Shown: positions 51,385-62,153 of the stretch, piece by piece | How positions within the stretch are numbered: position 1 is the first letter of the stretch | Layout of the letters: the number at the start of each line of letters is the position of its first letter | From: Echinococcus granulosus | Lineage: Eukaryota > Platyhelminthes > Cestoda > Cyclophyllidea > Taeniidae | Assembly: GCF_000524195.1 (NCBI RefSeq) | Contig: NW_020170484.1 | Coordinates: forward strand, 186,628 to 250,627 | Direction of reading: 5' to 3' | Length of the DNA stretch: 64,000 nt | Notes under the pieces: generated by a model | What the model saw: only the letters and a program-made list of their open reading frames with translations | Database searches by the model: none | What the model was told of the DNA's origin: nothing | Position numbers and translations under genes: made by a program

Positions 51385-53291
51385 TTACTCGATATACACA
51401 TCAGGTGAGGGCAGATCCTTAAAGTCGACAGTCGCCTCACAATCAGGGGGTTGCTCCTGCGCCTGTGAGGCAGCCGCTCGCCGTCGATGCGATTGTCGAA
51501 GCCTAAAACGACCGAGACGAGATAGGAGTGAAATCCTGCCATATTCGATGCAAAATCATTTAATAAAACATTTAACAACCCTAAATATGATTTTTATTGC
51601 TGTGGAGATCCAAACAAGCACATTAGAATGACTTATGACTAAAAATACATGACTTGAAGCATAGAGACTCCTTTGTTGACTTAAAATGGTCACCGGAAAG
51701 AGCTAGTGTCACAAATACGCTTCGTATTCTTTACAAGTTTAAGCTATATGAACTACACCGTGTTTTACAGACAGCAGCCGCCTTTAAAATAACAAACCAG
51801 AATTTTAAAGATCCCGATCTAACGATAACTGGGTTTTAAGTCTCTCGTCATATTTGAACAGTAAAACATCTTGGTTGTGGCGGTTGATCCAGCTCCAAGA
51901 CCTAGGTATCGAGAGTGCTGACTACTAGCCGAGACACTCTAGCAGTAAGCAGTTAAAAAATCCAAACTTTCATCATATGAACCGACAAAAGGCGAAAAAA
52001 CATATAGATATTACCGCTTTTTGAACAGTTTTGTCACTGAAGTTTCCTTGAAGATTATCTTTTTTTCATCTTTGGAAACCTGGTCAGAGCGTCGAATTAG
52101 GACAAAAAAAACACCGCCAGGAGTTCTGCGCCGAGTTCCATCCTGAAATGGAAAGTGGCGAGAAATGACTAATATATAGAGTCGGAGGAGTTAAACAATT
52201 CGTGAATGCCTACTTCAGATGCATTTGGGGGAAGAGCGATTAGAATGTTAAGGGGTAAGATTCCCAAGACTTTAATCTACGATACCGACATGAGAATGAT
52301 GAAAATTAGGACCACGACCCAACCGAATATGATCATCAGGTAGTGAGAAAAGCCCCCACACGGCGATTATCAAAAAATCTAGAGAAACCGTACCATAGTG
52401 CACAAACCTCCACACTTTTCAATGTCTTCGGTAAGGTAGCAGAATTCCAGTGCACGTTTCACACCGATTGTTTTTACAATCCGCCCTAAAATACAAAAAT
52501 ATCAAATAAAAAGGCAACAGGAGAAGTGCAAAATATCAAAGCGAAACCAATACTCAAAATACCAATGGTGGTAATAAGAAAGATGACACAACGCCAAACC
52601 TAACGGAGTTAAAGCGGAAGCCTACATTGATTCAATCCATAGTCTTCATTAAAGCATCCTGACCACGCATCCTTTAAAACTTTCTTCCCTATGCGGAAAA
52701 GAGCTAACATCCCAATTGGGATCATATATGTGCAGATGAGACTACACGCATCGGCTTACCAATCAAGTCCTCACGATCTTCTTCCAAAAAATTTGCGATA
52801 GCTGAAACAGCCTCATCAGAAGAGCTGTCAAAATTGACACCGTAATGGTCACGAGGTATGGTTCTATCGTAAGATCGAGGTGCAAGTCGCTCACTAAGGC
52901 GCCGCTTACGGCTGGGAGGCCGTTGTTCCATTGAAGCGACCGGTTCCACAACGACCTCATTTTCATCAAAACGGTAGCTTTCAGCACCGCGATTAACCAT
53001 TGTCAGCTTATCCTACAGAAGTACCCATATGAGCAGAAAAAGGAATATTTCTCACCGACTCGAGAGCCGTGCTTTTGAAAGCGTTCTCAAGAGTATTTTC
53101 AAGCACAACCGACTGCCAAACGCGATTTCTGACTCCCTTACTCGGTCTGACTTGTTCTGGCGAATGACGACCTAGAAAAGATTAGATCTGTCAAAAAATA
53201 CACCGACCATACATAGCGCCTTCATTGGTAACTCCTCATCGTCGCTGCTGATGGAAGATACTTCACCACTTGAGATATCTCGAGTTTTCAT
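51385..53291 (-). CDS. PHAX: PHAX, phosphorylated adaptor for RNA export, complete
   Basis: Nuclear adaptor that bridges capped U snRNA and the cap-binding complex to the export receptor CRM1. Exons (minus): 53204-53291, 53056-53171, 52760-53012, 52394-52485, 52015-52142 and 51385-51502; 795 nt, all phases agree, 264 residues (shorter than vertebrate PHAX, about 390). Hallmarks in order: acidic Ser-rich start (SSISSDDEELP), RVWQSVVLENTL (human NIWGAVLQEQ), AIANFLEEDREDLIGRIVK, IGVKRALEFCYLTEDIEKCG, then GTRRRTPGGVFFVLI, the single-stranded RNA-binding signature of PHAX. Lys/Arg-rich KKRLRQSHRRR near the C-terminus, then an acidic end. Introns 53172-53203 and 53013-53055 are 32 and 43 nt. The ATG lies five bases after a TTTTTGTAG acceptor-like site, so the transcript may be spliced or trans-spliced right before the start. 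Confidence 0.9.
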
Positions 53292-53296
53292 TTCAG

Positions 53297-54928
53297 CTAC
53301 AAAAAGGGAGCAAATCAGTAGCCAAATTCCAGAAACAATACTTGGAAAATTATGGCCGAAAATCCTCCAACTAAAGGTATCAACACATGACCTTAACGAC
53401 AACAGAATAGGATTGATTAGTCGAGAGCTAGCATAAAGCTAGCCACACATTAAATAAACCTCAGGAGATCCACAAACCAACCAAACTAAAGTCGCGCGCA
53501 CAGCTTGTAAGATCAAAACAGTTCAAACACGGCAAATAATAAACATATAGAAACACTAATAAATTCTACTCGTAATCCAGAACATTGGTGACATCAATAT
53601 AAGAGAGCTGTGAAAATTGGTGCGCAGGTTGGACCTGTCATTGCGTACATACATCAACAAGTGCGAAAGTGTACGCTATAAAAAAAAACATTTTACTAGT
53701 CTCAGAACAATTTGAAAACCTCTACAGTACTTTGCCATCTTAGCAGGCTCAAAAAAATTCGATGCTATTCTACAAAACAGACCCACCTATAAAAAATCTA
53801 CTCTACCAGATGAACAGTGGCGCCAAGTATTTGGTAAAGATGAAAGTCGTATTGATTCAATAGCATACGTAGAACTGAGGTAAAGAAGGGCTGAGGCTCA
53901 CTTGCATGTCTTGAAGGCCTTTGTTTCCAGCTTAAATACAAACACGGGGGTTTAATTGGCTGCGAAATCAAATCCAACCGCAGAACTTGCACAATTTTTA
54001 AACCTATTACTTTCTCTAAAGACAAGGCATGTTTACCAATTAAAAAGTCGCAGGAAAATACCAGACAGACGTTTCAACTTATTAGTTATTGTGTAGAGCT
54101 GTAGGTGCAATGTTTTTGCCATTTTAGTGATTCTTCCAGAGAGGAAGGGGGTACAACTCAAGCCTCTTGACTGAGGAGTCAGTGGCCTGCAACCCGTGTC
54201 CACGCCCCCCAACTTGTATTTGCATTCCCCATTTACTCATCCTAATAGACATGCCGAATCGGAAACAACCTGGGTGTTCTAAGAGTATGATGACCAGGGA
54301 CAAGATCTAAGGGACCCGTCCTACAGTAAAGGCATGTTCCTAGTGGAGGTTAATTGCATGGGTGACCTGGTCGCCACTGCTTGTACATTTGCATTGGAGC
54401 ATGGATTAGAGCTATGTCAGTGGTGTTAGCCCTTGTGTATGCTGCCAATACATTTTTTACTACCCTAATACAACTTTTTGTAACAATAAAAAGTTGAAGG
54501 CTACAGTAATATAAGCTTGTTATTGGTGAACTCAGTTATTAATATGAAATTATAAAAAACTGTGTAAAAGCCATTTTGAGCTTTACCAAAAAATAATTAC
54601 ACCTGTTTTTACTGTTTTTATTTTTTTGGTTTGTACGTTCCCTTTAGGACTGCGCCTTATCAACCGCGTTTGAATGTATTTCGCACCTCGCGCCACCTTT
54701 CCCTTGCAGCTGGTGCGCGTATCGTCCCGTGCCAGGGTAATGTTTGGACTGCTTCTTTGTTCTAAAAGAATATTACTGAACCGCTACAACTTGTGATACG
54801 ACTCTATTGTACTGACGACTCCTGGAAGTTCAAAAACACACTTCCTTCGTCTAATCCCATATCCTGTTGTGTCTAGGTCCTTCTAATTCAGCGATCTTTC
54901 TTCATCTCGAGCTCTGCTGGCGTCTTAG
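53297..54928. other. Divergent intergenic region between PHAX and the 94-residue gene
   Basis: Promoter-bearing spacer for PHAX (-) and the small gene (+). A+T-rich in 53500-54060; more G+C-rich and repeat-like in 54150-54440, where a minus-strand ACCTCCACTA block recalls the dispersed repeat at 22035 and 37115. No coding exon recognised. Confidence 0.45.
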
Positions 54929-55250
54929 ATGATCACGACAACGTACCTACATGACTTGGGAATGGACACGAAGACATCTGAAGAATACATTGCCACACTG
55001 GGTACGGCTCCGTACCTTCTTACCTCCTTACAATATAGAGAAAAAGCTGACCCAGCTGAAGGGCCCCAAGGATGCAACCGCTAGCGACCTCGTACATAGT
55101 ATCAACGGGATGAGATCCCTTGTTCTTCACGACGCCCTCATAAATGCCGAAAACTCCTACAGTCCTAATATCCCATCGGAGGAAACAGATCCCCTCGTGC
55201 ATTTCGACCTCTTAGATACACTTTACAGTATGCTTTTAGAGGAGCCATGA
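54929..55250 (+). CDS. Small two-exon gene, 94-residue protein of unknown function
   Basis: ATG at 54929; exon 1 is 54929-55001, a 37-nt GTACGG...TATAG intron is at 55002-55038, and exon 2 is 55039-55250, ending TGA. The splice joins ...EEYIATL to EKKLTQLKGPKDATASD in phase, total 285 nt. The protein is soluble and mostly helical in composition, begins MITTTYLHDLGMDTKTSEEY, has a short predicted coiled-coil stretch around residues 15-35, and ends acidic (LYSMLLEEP). No signal peptide or membrane helix. The intron contains an in-frame path, so an unspliced reading also exists. Its 3' end is 128 bp from the stop of SGF29, which runs toward it. I do not recognise a family; it may be a small conserved subunit of a complex or be lineage-specific. 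Confidence 0.55.
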
Positions 55251-55377
55251 AATTTCGCCCCAAAATCACTTCAAGTTTGACCTCGACCTCTTTTTGTTCA
55301 TGCAATTAAGAGTCAAATAAATTGGGAACGATGAGTATTATTAACTGATGTTTGCGAAAACTATACAGGGAAAAAAT

Positions 55378-57702
55378 CTACGATTTCCTTCCGGATAGCC
55401 GGTTGCGACCCTGTCGTGTGCTTTTGTGGTCGGTTTCGGGACAGAGAATTACGTAGCGCTGTGGAATGCGAATCGATGGAGCGTACCCATCAGGGTAACT
55501 GGGATCCTCGAAGTAGAGAGAGTACTCGTCTTGCGCCTACAATGTAAGTGCAGCAATGGACTGTCGCACGATTCAACAGGGGTCTCTAGAATATACATCA
55601 ATATATACAGTGCGTCGGCATTCAAGTTCGAGCAGATTAATTTTAGGGGCACATTATGAATACATTGAGCTTCCATTTGATTCCTTTTAAGTGTTGTTAA
55701 ACTCATCGGCAGAGAAGCGTCGATATGCTTTCTACGATTTAAAGAAGCAAAAACAACCGGAAAAACTGCTTTATGGAATTATGCATTTGTATCTGCATTC
55801 AGGTGAGTTCACCAGAGTAAATGATGACTTACGGATAAAATAAGGTATTTCGTGGACAAGTTCCACATTATTTCAGAGATATACAATCGTTGCGCGTGGG
55901 AAGTTAATTGAAAAATACACAAACTGACTTACGTGGGTTGGATAGGTATCCACAACGGCTCGGTAAAAACACGTTGTTTGAGGATATAGTGCAAGAACCA
56001 GCTTAAGGGATAGGAACGAGATCCATCGTTATCCAGATAAGAATGATTTTCATGACCAGAGTGTCACAGAACGAAAAAAAAAGAATTTAAGGCGCAGCTC
56101 TTACCGTTCCCTTGTGATAGACAGCATCCGGATTTAGTACAGGATTAGCCTTCCATTTCGGCAATAATATCACCTTTGAACGATCTAGAGTGTAGCGTCT
56201 AAAAACGAAGGACAGATTAGTCTAAAAAAGTGAAATAATTCGGGCGAAAACCGATTGCAGTTTTGAAGGAAGGTGTCAAGAAAGGGTTTAATTTAGGAGA
56301 AAAAGTAATGTCCAGCAGGATGCAAAATCGCATTAGTGCTGAGATATTGCTACCTGATGAAAGGGACCAAAAAAAGGAGCATGATTACGGTTGTAAACAT
56401 TTTAGAAGTGCCGCAAGATACTCCAATCACCTGGGGCAAAAAAATGTGAAATTTGATGATGGTAAGCAATTTGATTTAGAACAGTGCAAAGCGGATCATC
56501 ATTTAAAAAAAGTTAAAATTGAATTTTTTCCTGACAAAGCAATTATGCGGCTGAGAATGGGCAAAATGAGAATACCAAAAGTTAAAATATCAGAAACTGA
56601 AGGGTGAAGAATAGGAACTCACTTTGGACTGCAATAATACCAACAAAAAAGCAAAATTGGTCAAACGTTAAGCAGATAGAGCCAAGCTTTAACAGAAATA
56701 AATCACACAAGAATACATAACGTAAAAACCATACTTTAAATCAAAAGTTGGCCACAATGAAGAGCTTAATAAACAAGGGAATTTGCAGACGCACACTTTG
56801 CCCTCTTCGGCATCAACATCTTCAACTTGGAACTGACGCTTTTCACGGTTAAAGGATATCACCTCAGCAAGTATCCAGCTTTCGTTGGGTGCAAACTCTG
56901 CATCGGGACATTCTAGATCAGGCACAAGAGCTGCGACATAATCGCCAGGGGCGACCAAATTGGTGTCGAGATTATTTCCAGCACCGATGGCGCCGCAAAG
57001 GGGAGGCGGACTGAAATGTGGGTTAAATGCCCAGTTGAGAAGACCAAGATCGCACTATTAATAAAACGAAAAGCAACTAACGGTTCATCAACACCCCCTG
57101 CCCACATAGGGATGGATTTTGCACTTTCTTGGAGAAGTGACATGAGAACTCCCCGACGCATATTTCTGGGACCCTTAGCTATTTCTCGAGTTAAAAATAT
57201 TGCCATAAGACCCACGGTTAACTTACTTATTTTGTGCTCGAGTGCTCTCAAATCAAAAATCTTGTCTTGAGCTCGAAGGAGAGCTCTAAGAAGAGTATAA
57301 AAGTCAATATACATGAGTTACTTCTGAAGGGACCCTAAATCATGGAACACCTCTTGAAGCTTTTTGTTCCAAAGCCTTTTTTGCTCCACAGAATGTTTAC
57401 CCTTATGGACTTTAACTTGACCCCATTCGAGAGAGGAAACTTGAGATGAACACCTGCCTTCTGCAACCTAGCATGCACAGCAAATGAGCGGACAGCAAAC
57501 TTACGACTACCTCCTTACAGATTTCACTTAATTCATTAACCTTTTCCATAAGTTCCAATTCCATATCAATACAACGTACTTCTAAAAGTTCAATGATTAT
57601 CGGGCGTCGAAAGACCCAAACCGGCAGAAGCAAGAGGGACGTGGACAACCGAGTTAGTTGCAGATTAAGGCTAGATAGCAGACTGCTGCCTGACTTGCAC
57701 AT
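55378..57702 (-). CDS. SGF29: SGF29/CCDC101, SAGA-associated tandem Tudor protein
   Basis: Reader of methylated H3K4 in the SAGA and ATAC histone acetyltransferase complexes. Exons phased from the 3' end (minus): 55378-55536, 55933-56001, 56105-56198, 56795-57010, 57082-57184 and 57227-about 57287, with 5' coding continuing from 57505 toward 57702. Hallmarks: RNMRRGVLMSLLQESA (human KTMRRGVLMTLLQQSA), PPPPLCGAI, then Tudor repeat 1 NESWILAEVISFNREKRQFQ and VEDVDAEEGK, the linker RSKVILLPKWKANPVLNPDA, Tudor repeat 2 LVLALYPQTTCFYRAVV, and YFEDPSYPDGYAP with PQRYVI at the end. The intron 57185-57226 is 42 nt. The N-terminal coiled-coil exons are less certain; the segment IDMELELMEKVNELSEICKE fits that role. 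The start is near the Twinkle gene, which diverges from it. Confidence 0.9.
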
Positions 57703-58042
57703 ATTTAAATTGTGTTCAAATTAAAGCGACGGTTATAATAAAAAAAGAAGATTGTGCAGGAACAGATAAAAGCAATTAAGAGCTAAACTAAGTTTCAATT
57801 TTTGACTGTGCTACGTTTCACTGTGTGCAAAGTGACTTGCGTAAATGTGAAATCGAAGGACCACATCAAACCATTGTGTCATCCTCTAGCTGCTCATGTT
57901 CAAATTCAAATTCTGTTTTCCATTTGTAATGCTTGATGCGTTGTCCTCCTAACGAGTTAATAAATTACATTTTTTAGTAATTATCTTGCGCGAATGCTTT
58001 GATATGAAGGTGAATGGTTAAACATATATAAACTAGATTTAG
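57703..58042. other. Short spacer between divergent SGF29 and Twinkle genes
   Basis: Only about 340 bp, without a convincing coding exon; presumably a shared promoter if Twinkle really starts here. A+T-rich, with no recognised core-promoter motif. Confidence 0.4.
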
Positions 58043-61000
58043 TGGTGAGATGGATAGTGACCATGCATTTTCGGACGATGTCATCTCGAGAGATCAAGGC
58101 CATTTCTGTGGTGGCCGGCCTTACTCGGTCTGCTCTGCCTCGAGGTGCTTTGGCGTGCCTACCCTCTATCGTGGCGTTGTACCAGTTTCGTGTTGCTGTA
58201 AGAGTAGAAAAAAAATATAGTTTTGAGTTTTGCTTACTGCCTAGAGGTTAGGTTCTTGATCTAGCGCAATTCTTTCGTTTTGATGGTGGGGCGTTGCGAC
58301 AGGATGTGTATTTAGTTTGCCCAAAGTCATGGCCCTTTTGTTAGGATTGGTTTAGCATTATTTAGTTGTCCTTGTGGTAATTTGCAGGTTTTTCAGATGT
58401 TTTACCGACGTCTGTTTTATTTTCATTTGCGCATCTATTCACTGGTCATTATTCCTTCAAGACAGTTCATTGCATACGTTTGCAAGGGTCACATCTTATT
58501 GTTAACGGTCTCCGTTATAGACCCCTTTCTCTTCTTTTGGATAGGTAATGAAAATAATTAGATTTGACGGCGACCTGTTGGCGAAAACTTTAAATGAAAT
58601 CCTCAACGTCGTCGAAATACAGGGGATTCAATGGCAACGTTTTAAGGAACTGAATAAGCTTCTTAGAGGCTTCCGCAGCCATGAGATGACCGTACTTTCT
58701 GGCAAGACAGGAGTGGGCAAGACCACCTTTGCTTGCGAGTATTCCCTCGATCTGGCCGAACAGGGTGTTCGAACCCTCTGGGGTAGCTTCGAAATGCCCC
58801 TACCGCGGATCTGTCGCACTCTTCTGCACCAGTTTGCCGGGTACGACGAAGCCCTTGCTCATCCTTCGTAAAACTTTTAGTGAACAGCTTTATTTACAAA
58901 CACCCATGCGCGTTGCGGCCTGGGCGTCTGCCTTCCAGCATGAGATCCCGATGTTCTTTATAAATACGCATGGCCGTCCCTCTGAGAAGGAGGTTTTTTT
59001 AGTATGTCAGATACCAGTGTTTTAATAACTTATTTAAGTCCATAATATTTCATGCCTTGTTATGAACGCTTGGGAGCATGGACAGTTGTTCTAGGCTTTC
59101 ATTTCACTCTAATAAAAGATTAGCGTGTTCTTTATTAGCTTACTCAAGCTATTGCGGGCTGAGGTTGTTATAGGGTAGTTTGTATTTGGATTCCTATGTA
59201 TGCGTCCGACATTTTTAAAAAACCTATTCCCATTACATTGGATTGTCCTTATTTTCAAACATTTAGCTTAATCCTATTAGGCTCCCATATTTTACGGCCA
59301 TATATTATGCGAATACAGACCATAATTAGAGTTAAAGGGGTGTTGTAACTTTTACCTCAGCACATTGTGTTAACAGTGCGCACCTTATGTTTTGGGTGAG
59401 TTTTTTTCATTTGTCTTTTGACTCCCCTTCCACAGGCGTTGGAGGAGAGCGTGAAACGTGATGCAGTTGAACACGTGATTTTGGACAACTTGCAATTCAT
59501 GATGGGCTGCACTGGAAGCCAGGGAATAGAGGATAAGTTCCAGCGACAGGACCGCTTCGTAGAACGCTTGCGCGCTTTCGCTACTGACACCGGTGCCCAT
59601 CTCACTCTTGTCGTGCACCCACGCAAGGTGGACAGCGACCAACTGCTGACCATCAGCTCCCTCTATGGGGGTGGAAAAATCGGTCAGGAGGCCGACAACA
59701 TTCTCCTGGTGCAGGAGGAGGTAGATACTGCTGTCCCGAAGAAGTATTTACAGGTGAATTCGGATTTTGCCTGTGATGGTCAATATCTACAAAAAGCCTC
59801 ATTTTACGTCTTGAACTAGTTTTTAGGGAACCTGCTTAGAATTTACCACAGCAAAAGTGTGACTGCCGTAGTAACTTAACAGTGAACGTATGGCATCAAA
59901 CATGCTTAGTAAAATACAGGAATTGTTGGCAGTTTTCTTTTCTCAGTAACAATAGATGTCATCGCGATGAAATGGTATGGAGATATGTTTACTCAAACGA
60001 CAGGATCGTGATGACTGTCTGTTGATGGTGTACAATGGTTGAAGAAGGGTGTTGGAGATTCACTAATATGAAGGTATGATTAAGTTGACAGACATGTTAA
60101 TGTTGCTGCTTTGGCTTTGTGTAGTTAATCACCTTCACCACCAGGGTCTCAAGGGTAAATTAACCAGTACCGGTCGTATTTTTATCGTATTCAACACGCA
60201 CCTTGAAAACGAAGATAGATGTGGAAGAAATTAGTATGGTTACAAAGAAAGCTCCAGGTACCAATTCTCACTCCATTCAAAAAATGTTAGCTTTGCGTAG
60301 TTGATCAAAATCTCATCCATTTGCTTTGGCATCCATACTCTTCGTGACACAAAGACATGGACTTCACCACCGAACTTATCGGCAAACTAGTAATAAGTGG
60401 TAAGCGTTTTTAGGGATAAATTGGAGGAGCTACTTTGAAGTTGACGTTTACTTGTACATAACGGTCCGGGTAAGGACACCACTGTAAATGTTATTTGAGT
60501 CGCAGTCACTACAGTTTTTGTATCATTGAACAATAGACCATATTTTGCTTAACCCCGGTGACCTTGCTAGTCATACCAACAAAAAGGCAAATCCGAAATC
60601 CTGTGAAGGGATTTTAGCAGGTTTCCGCGGCGGTTTCTTTGTTTCTCTTAATAAACAGTTTGGAGAGCGAGATGGTTTTGCCTAATGTATCTGTCTACAA
60701 ACTGCAATTAAATAAGCTTTTAATGTGAGTGTTACGTTAGTTTAATTTGCCTTTTTACCCTTCATACGCTTTGCCCTGATTGTGGTGCATAATTCCGACT
60801 GATACAAGAGTGTTCATTCTTCCTGGTGCAATTACTAACACAATGCGGGGGGTTATGAATTAGGCTTTTGCATATTCCTCTATAACTCTATTTAACAGGC
60901 GAGTTGGTGTACTTTGCCACGTCTAATCGAAATTTCGAGTCATGATATAACTAAAACCTGAAGGAAACTCAGCCCATCAAATGCCAGTTATTAGGCTTTC

Positions 61001-61343
61001 GCTTGACAAGTTTAAAAAGACTGCATTGACATGTGTAATGAACACGAGTAAGCTCGCTTTCCAGTTGGTGATTGGTGTCGGTAACAAGTCACTCCTTCCT
61101 GGTGACATTCGATGAATGACAAGCTGGTGCACACATTAAGATTCCGCCTGCAGCCTGGAAAATCGTGTCAAGTAACTGGTATGCATTATCTCATACTTCA
61201 CTTTTGCCTTCCAGGTGGTAAAAAATCGCTACGATGGGACAGTAGGCAAGATGGATCTGCATTTCAATCGTTCACGCATGTCGTTCAAACCCTCCTCTCG
61301 AAGTCTGGAAGCCCTTCAAGCAGCCTCAGAAGCCATCGATTGA
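58043..61343 (+). CDS. TWNK: Twinkle mitochondrial DNA helicase, C-terminal helicase part; 5' end not found
   Basis: RecA-type hexameric replicative helicase of mitochondria. Exons: 58043-58197, 58252-about 58330, 58545-58840, 58881-59001, 59436-59753 and 61215-61343 (stop TGA). The last four join in phase. Evidence: SREIKAISVVAGLTRSALPR matching the human SRELDSLAL...LTLPRG linker region; SGKTGVGKTTFACEYSLDLA (Walker A); GVRTLWGSFEMP; VEHVILDNLQFMMG (Walker B); TLVVHPRKVDSDQL; GQEADNILLVQE; KKYLQVVKNRYDGTVG; and a short Ser-rich tail ending EAID. Intron 58841-58880 is 40 nt. A stretch of about 28 residues between the second and third exons was not located. The N-terminal zinc-ribbon/primase-like half and the targeting peptide are not visible upstream. 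Confidence 0.88.
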
Positions 61344-62153
61344 CCCCCCATCTCCACTCATTGTATTTCTTGCCTGTACATAAGAGCCCTCACCTACCAC
61401 GATTTTAATATCATTGTTTTGCAGACGCCCTGTAAAAGTGCTTTGATAGGGAAATTGGCCCGGGTGAACGTCTGATAGCTGTCTAGTTAGGAAATGAAGA
61501 AGCCGTTGGGAGAGACAAAAAAGCTTCCTTTTCGGATGTGATCCTTGCTCTTAAAACGCTAATACAGCCTATTACACTTGTGGATGTCCCTGCAGCCCGT
61601 AGACTAACTCTCGGAATTTTTTCCAAGGGCCTGCTTTTTATGGATAAGTATCATGGGTTCGTGAACGTGGAGGCTTTAGAAAGGGGTAAACATACTCGCA
61701 TTAATGCTAGAGACTGTGGAAGCCCTCTCCACTTAGTCGTACAAGGCGTGAAAAGGTGCTTCGGAGCACTGAAATCTCTGCAAGAAGACAACCGATGAAG
61801 GACATGAATAAGCATCCAATTGAACAAACATGGGTAACCAACTTTCATGCGTCACTAGTCGCGTGGGGACTAAATGCGACAGAATATAAGTGGAGGAGAA
61901 AGCAAAAACAGCCAAAACGGTCCAGTACCCCTATCGGACATACGCTACCAGCGGATTGATTTTGTTCCCCCTTCCCTCAACAAATGCACGAAACCTTCAC
62001 CTTCTAAATGTGCTTTCTACTAGAAGTATCCAGGATGAAGCAAGACACCGCATTCAACGGTCGAGACGACCAATAGATTCTGTTTTAAGTACTTACACTT
62101 AAAAACGAAACTGGAGTGTGTATAGAAAGAGGAGAGGAAGTAAGAAGAGCACC
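61344..62153 (+). other. Spacer between convergent Twinkle and UBLCP1
   Basis: Contains an open plus-strand stretch at 61538-61798 (about 86 codons, with PAARRLTLGIFSKGLLFMDK) that has no start codon, splice partner or recognised family. Otherwise no gene is seen. Confidence 0.35.

Noticed and set aside
52740..53000. Possible zinc-finger or helicase exon
   Set aside because: The sequence joins in phase with the GTRRRTPGG exon and matches PHAX, so it was assigned there.
54150..54440. tRNA or spliced-leader RNA gene suggested by short stems
   Set aside because: I could not fit a cloverleaf with A and B boxes, nor a leader followed by a donor and an Sm site.
59357..59653. Minus-strand open frames opposite the Twinkle Walker B exon
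   Set aside because: The plus strand carries Walker B and HPRK motifs with correct splice borders, so these are antisense shadows.
61112..61408. Plus-strand frame overlapping the last Twinkle exon in another phase
   Set aside because: The Twinkle frame there reads VVKNRYDG and ends in a proper stop; this frame has no similarity to anything known to me.
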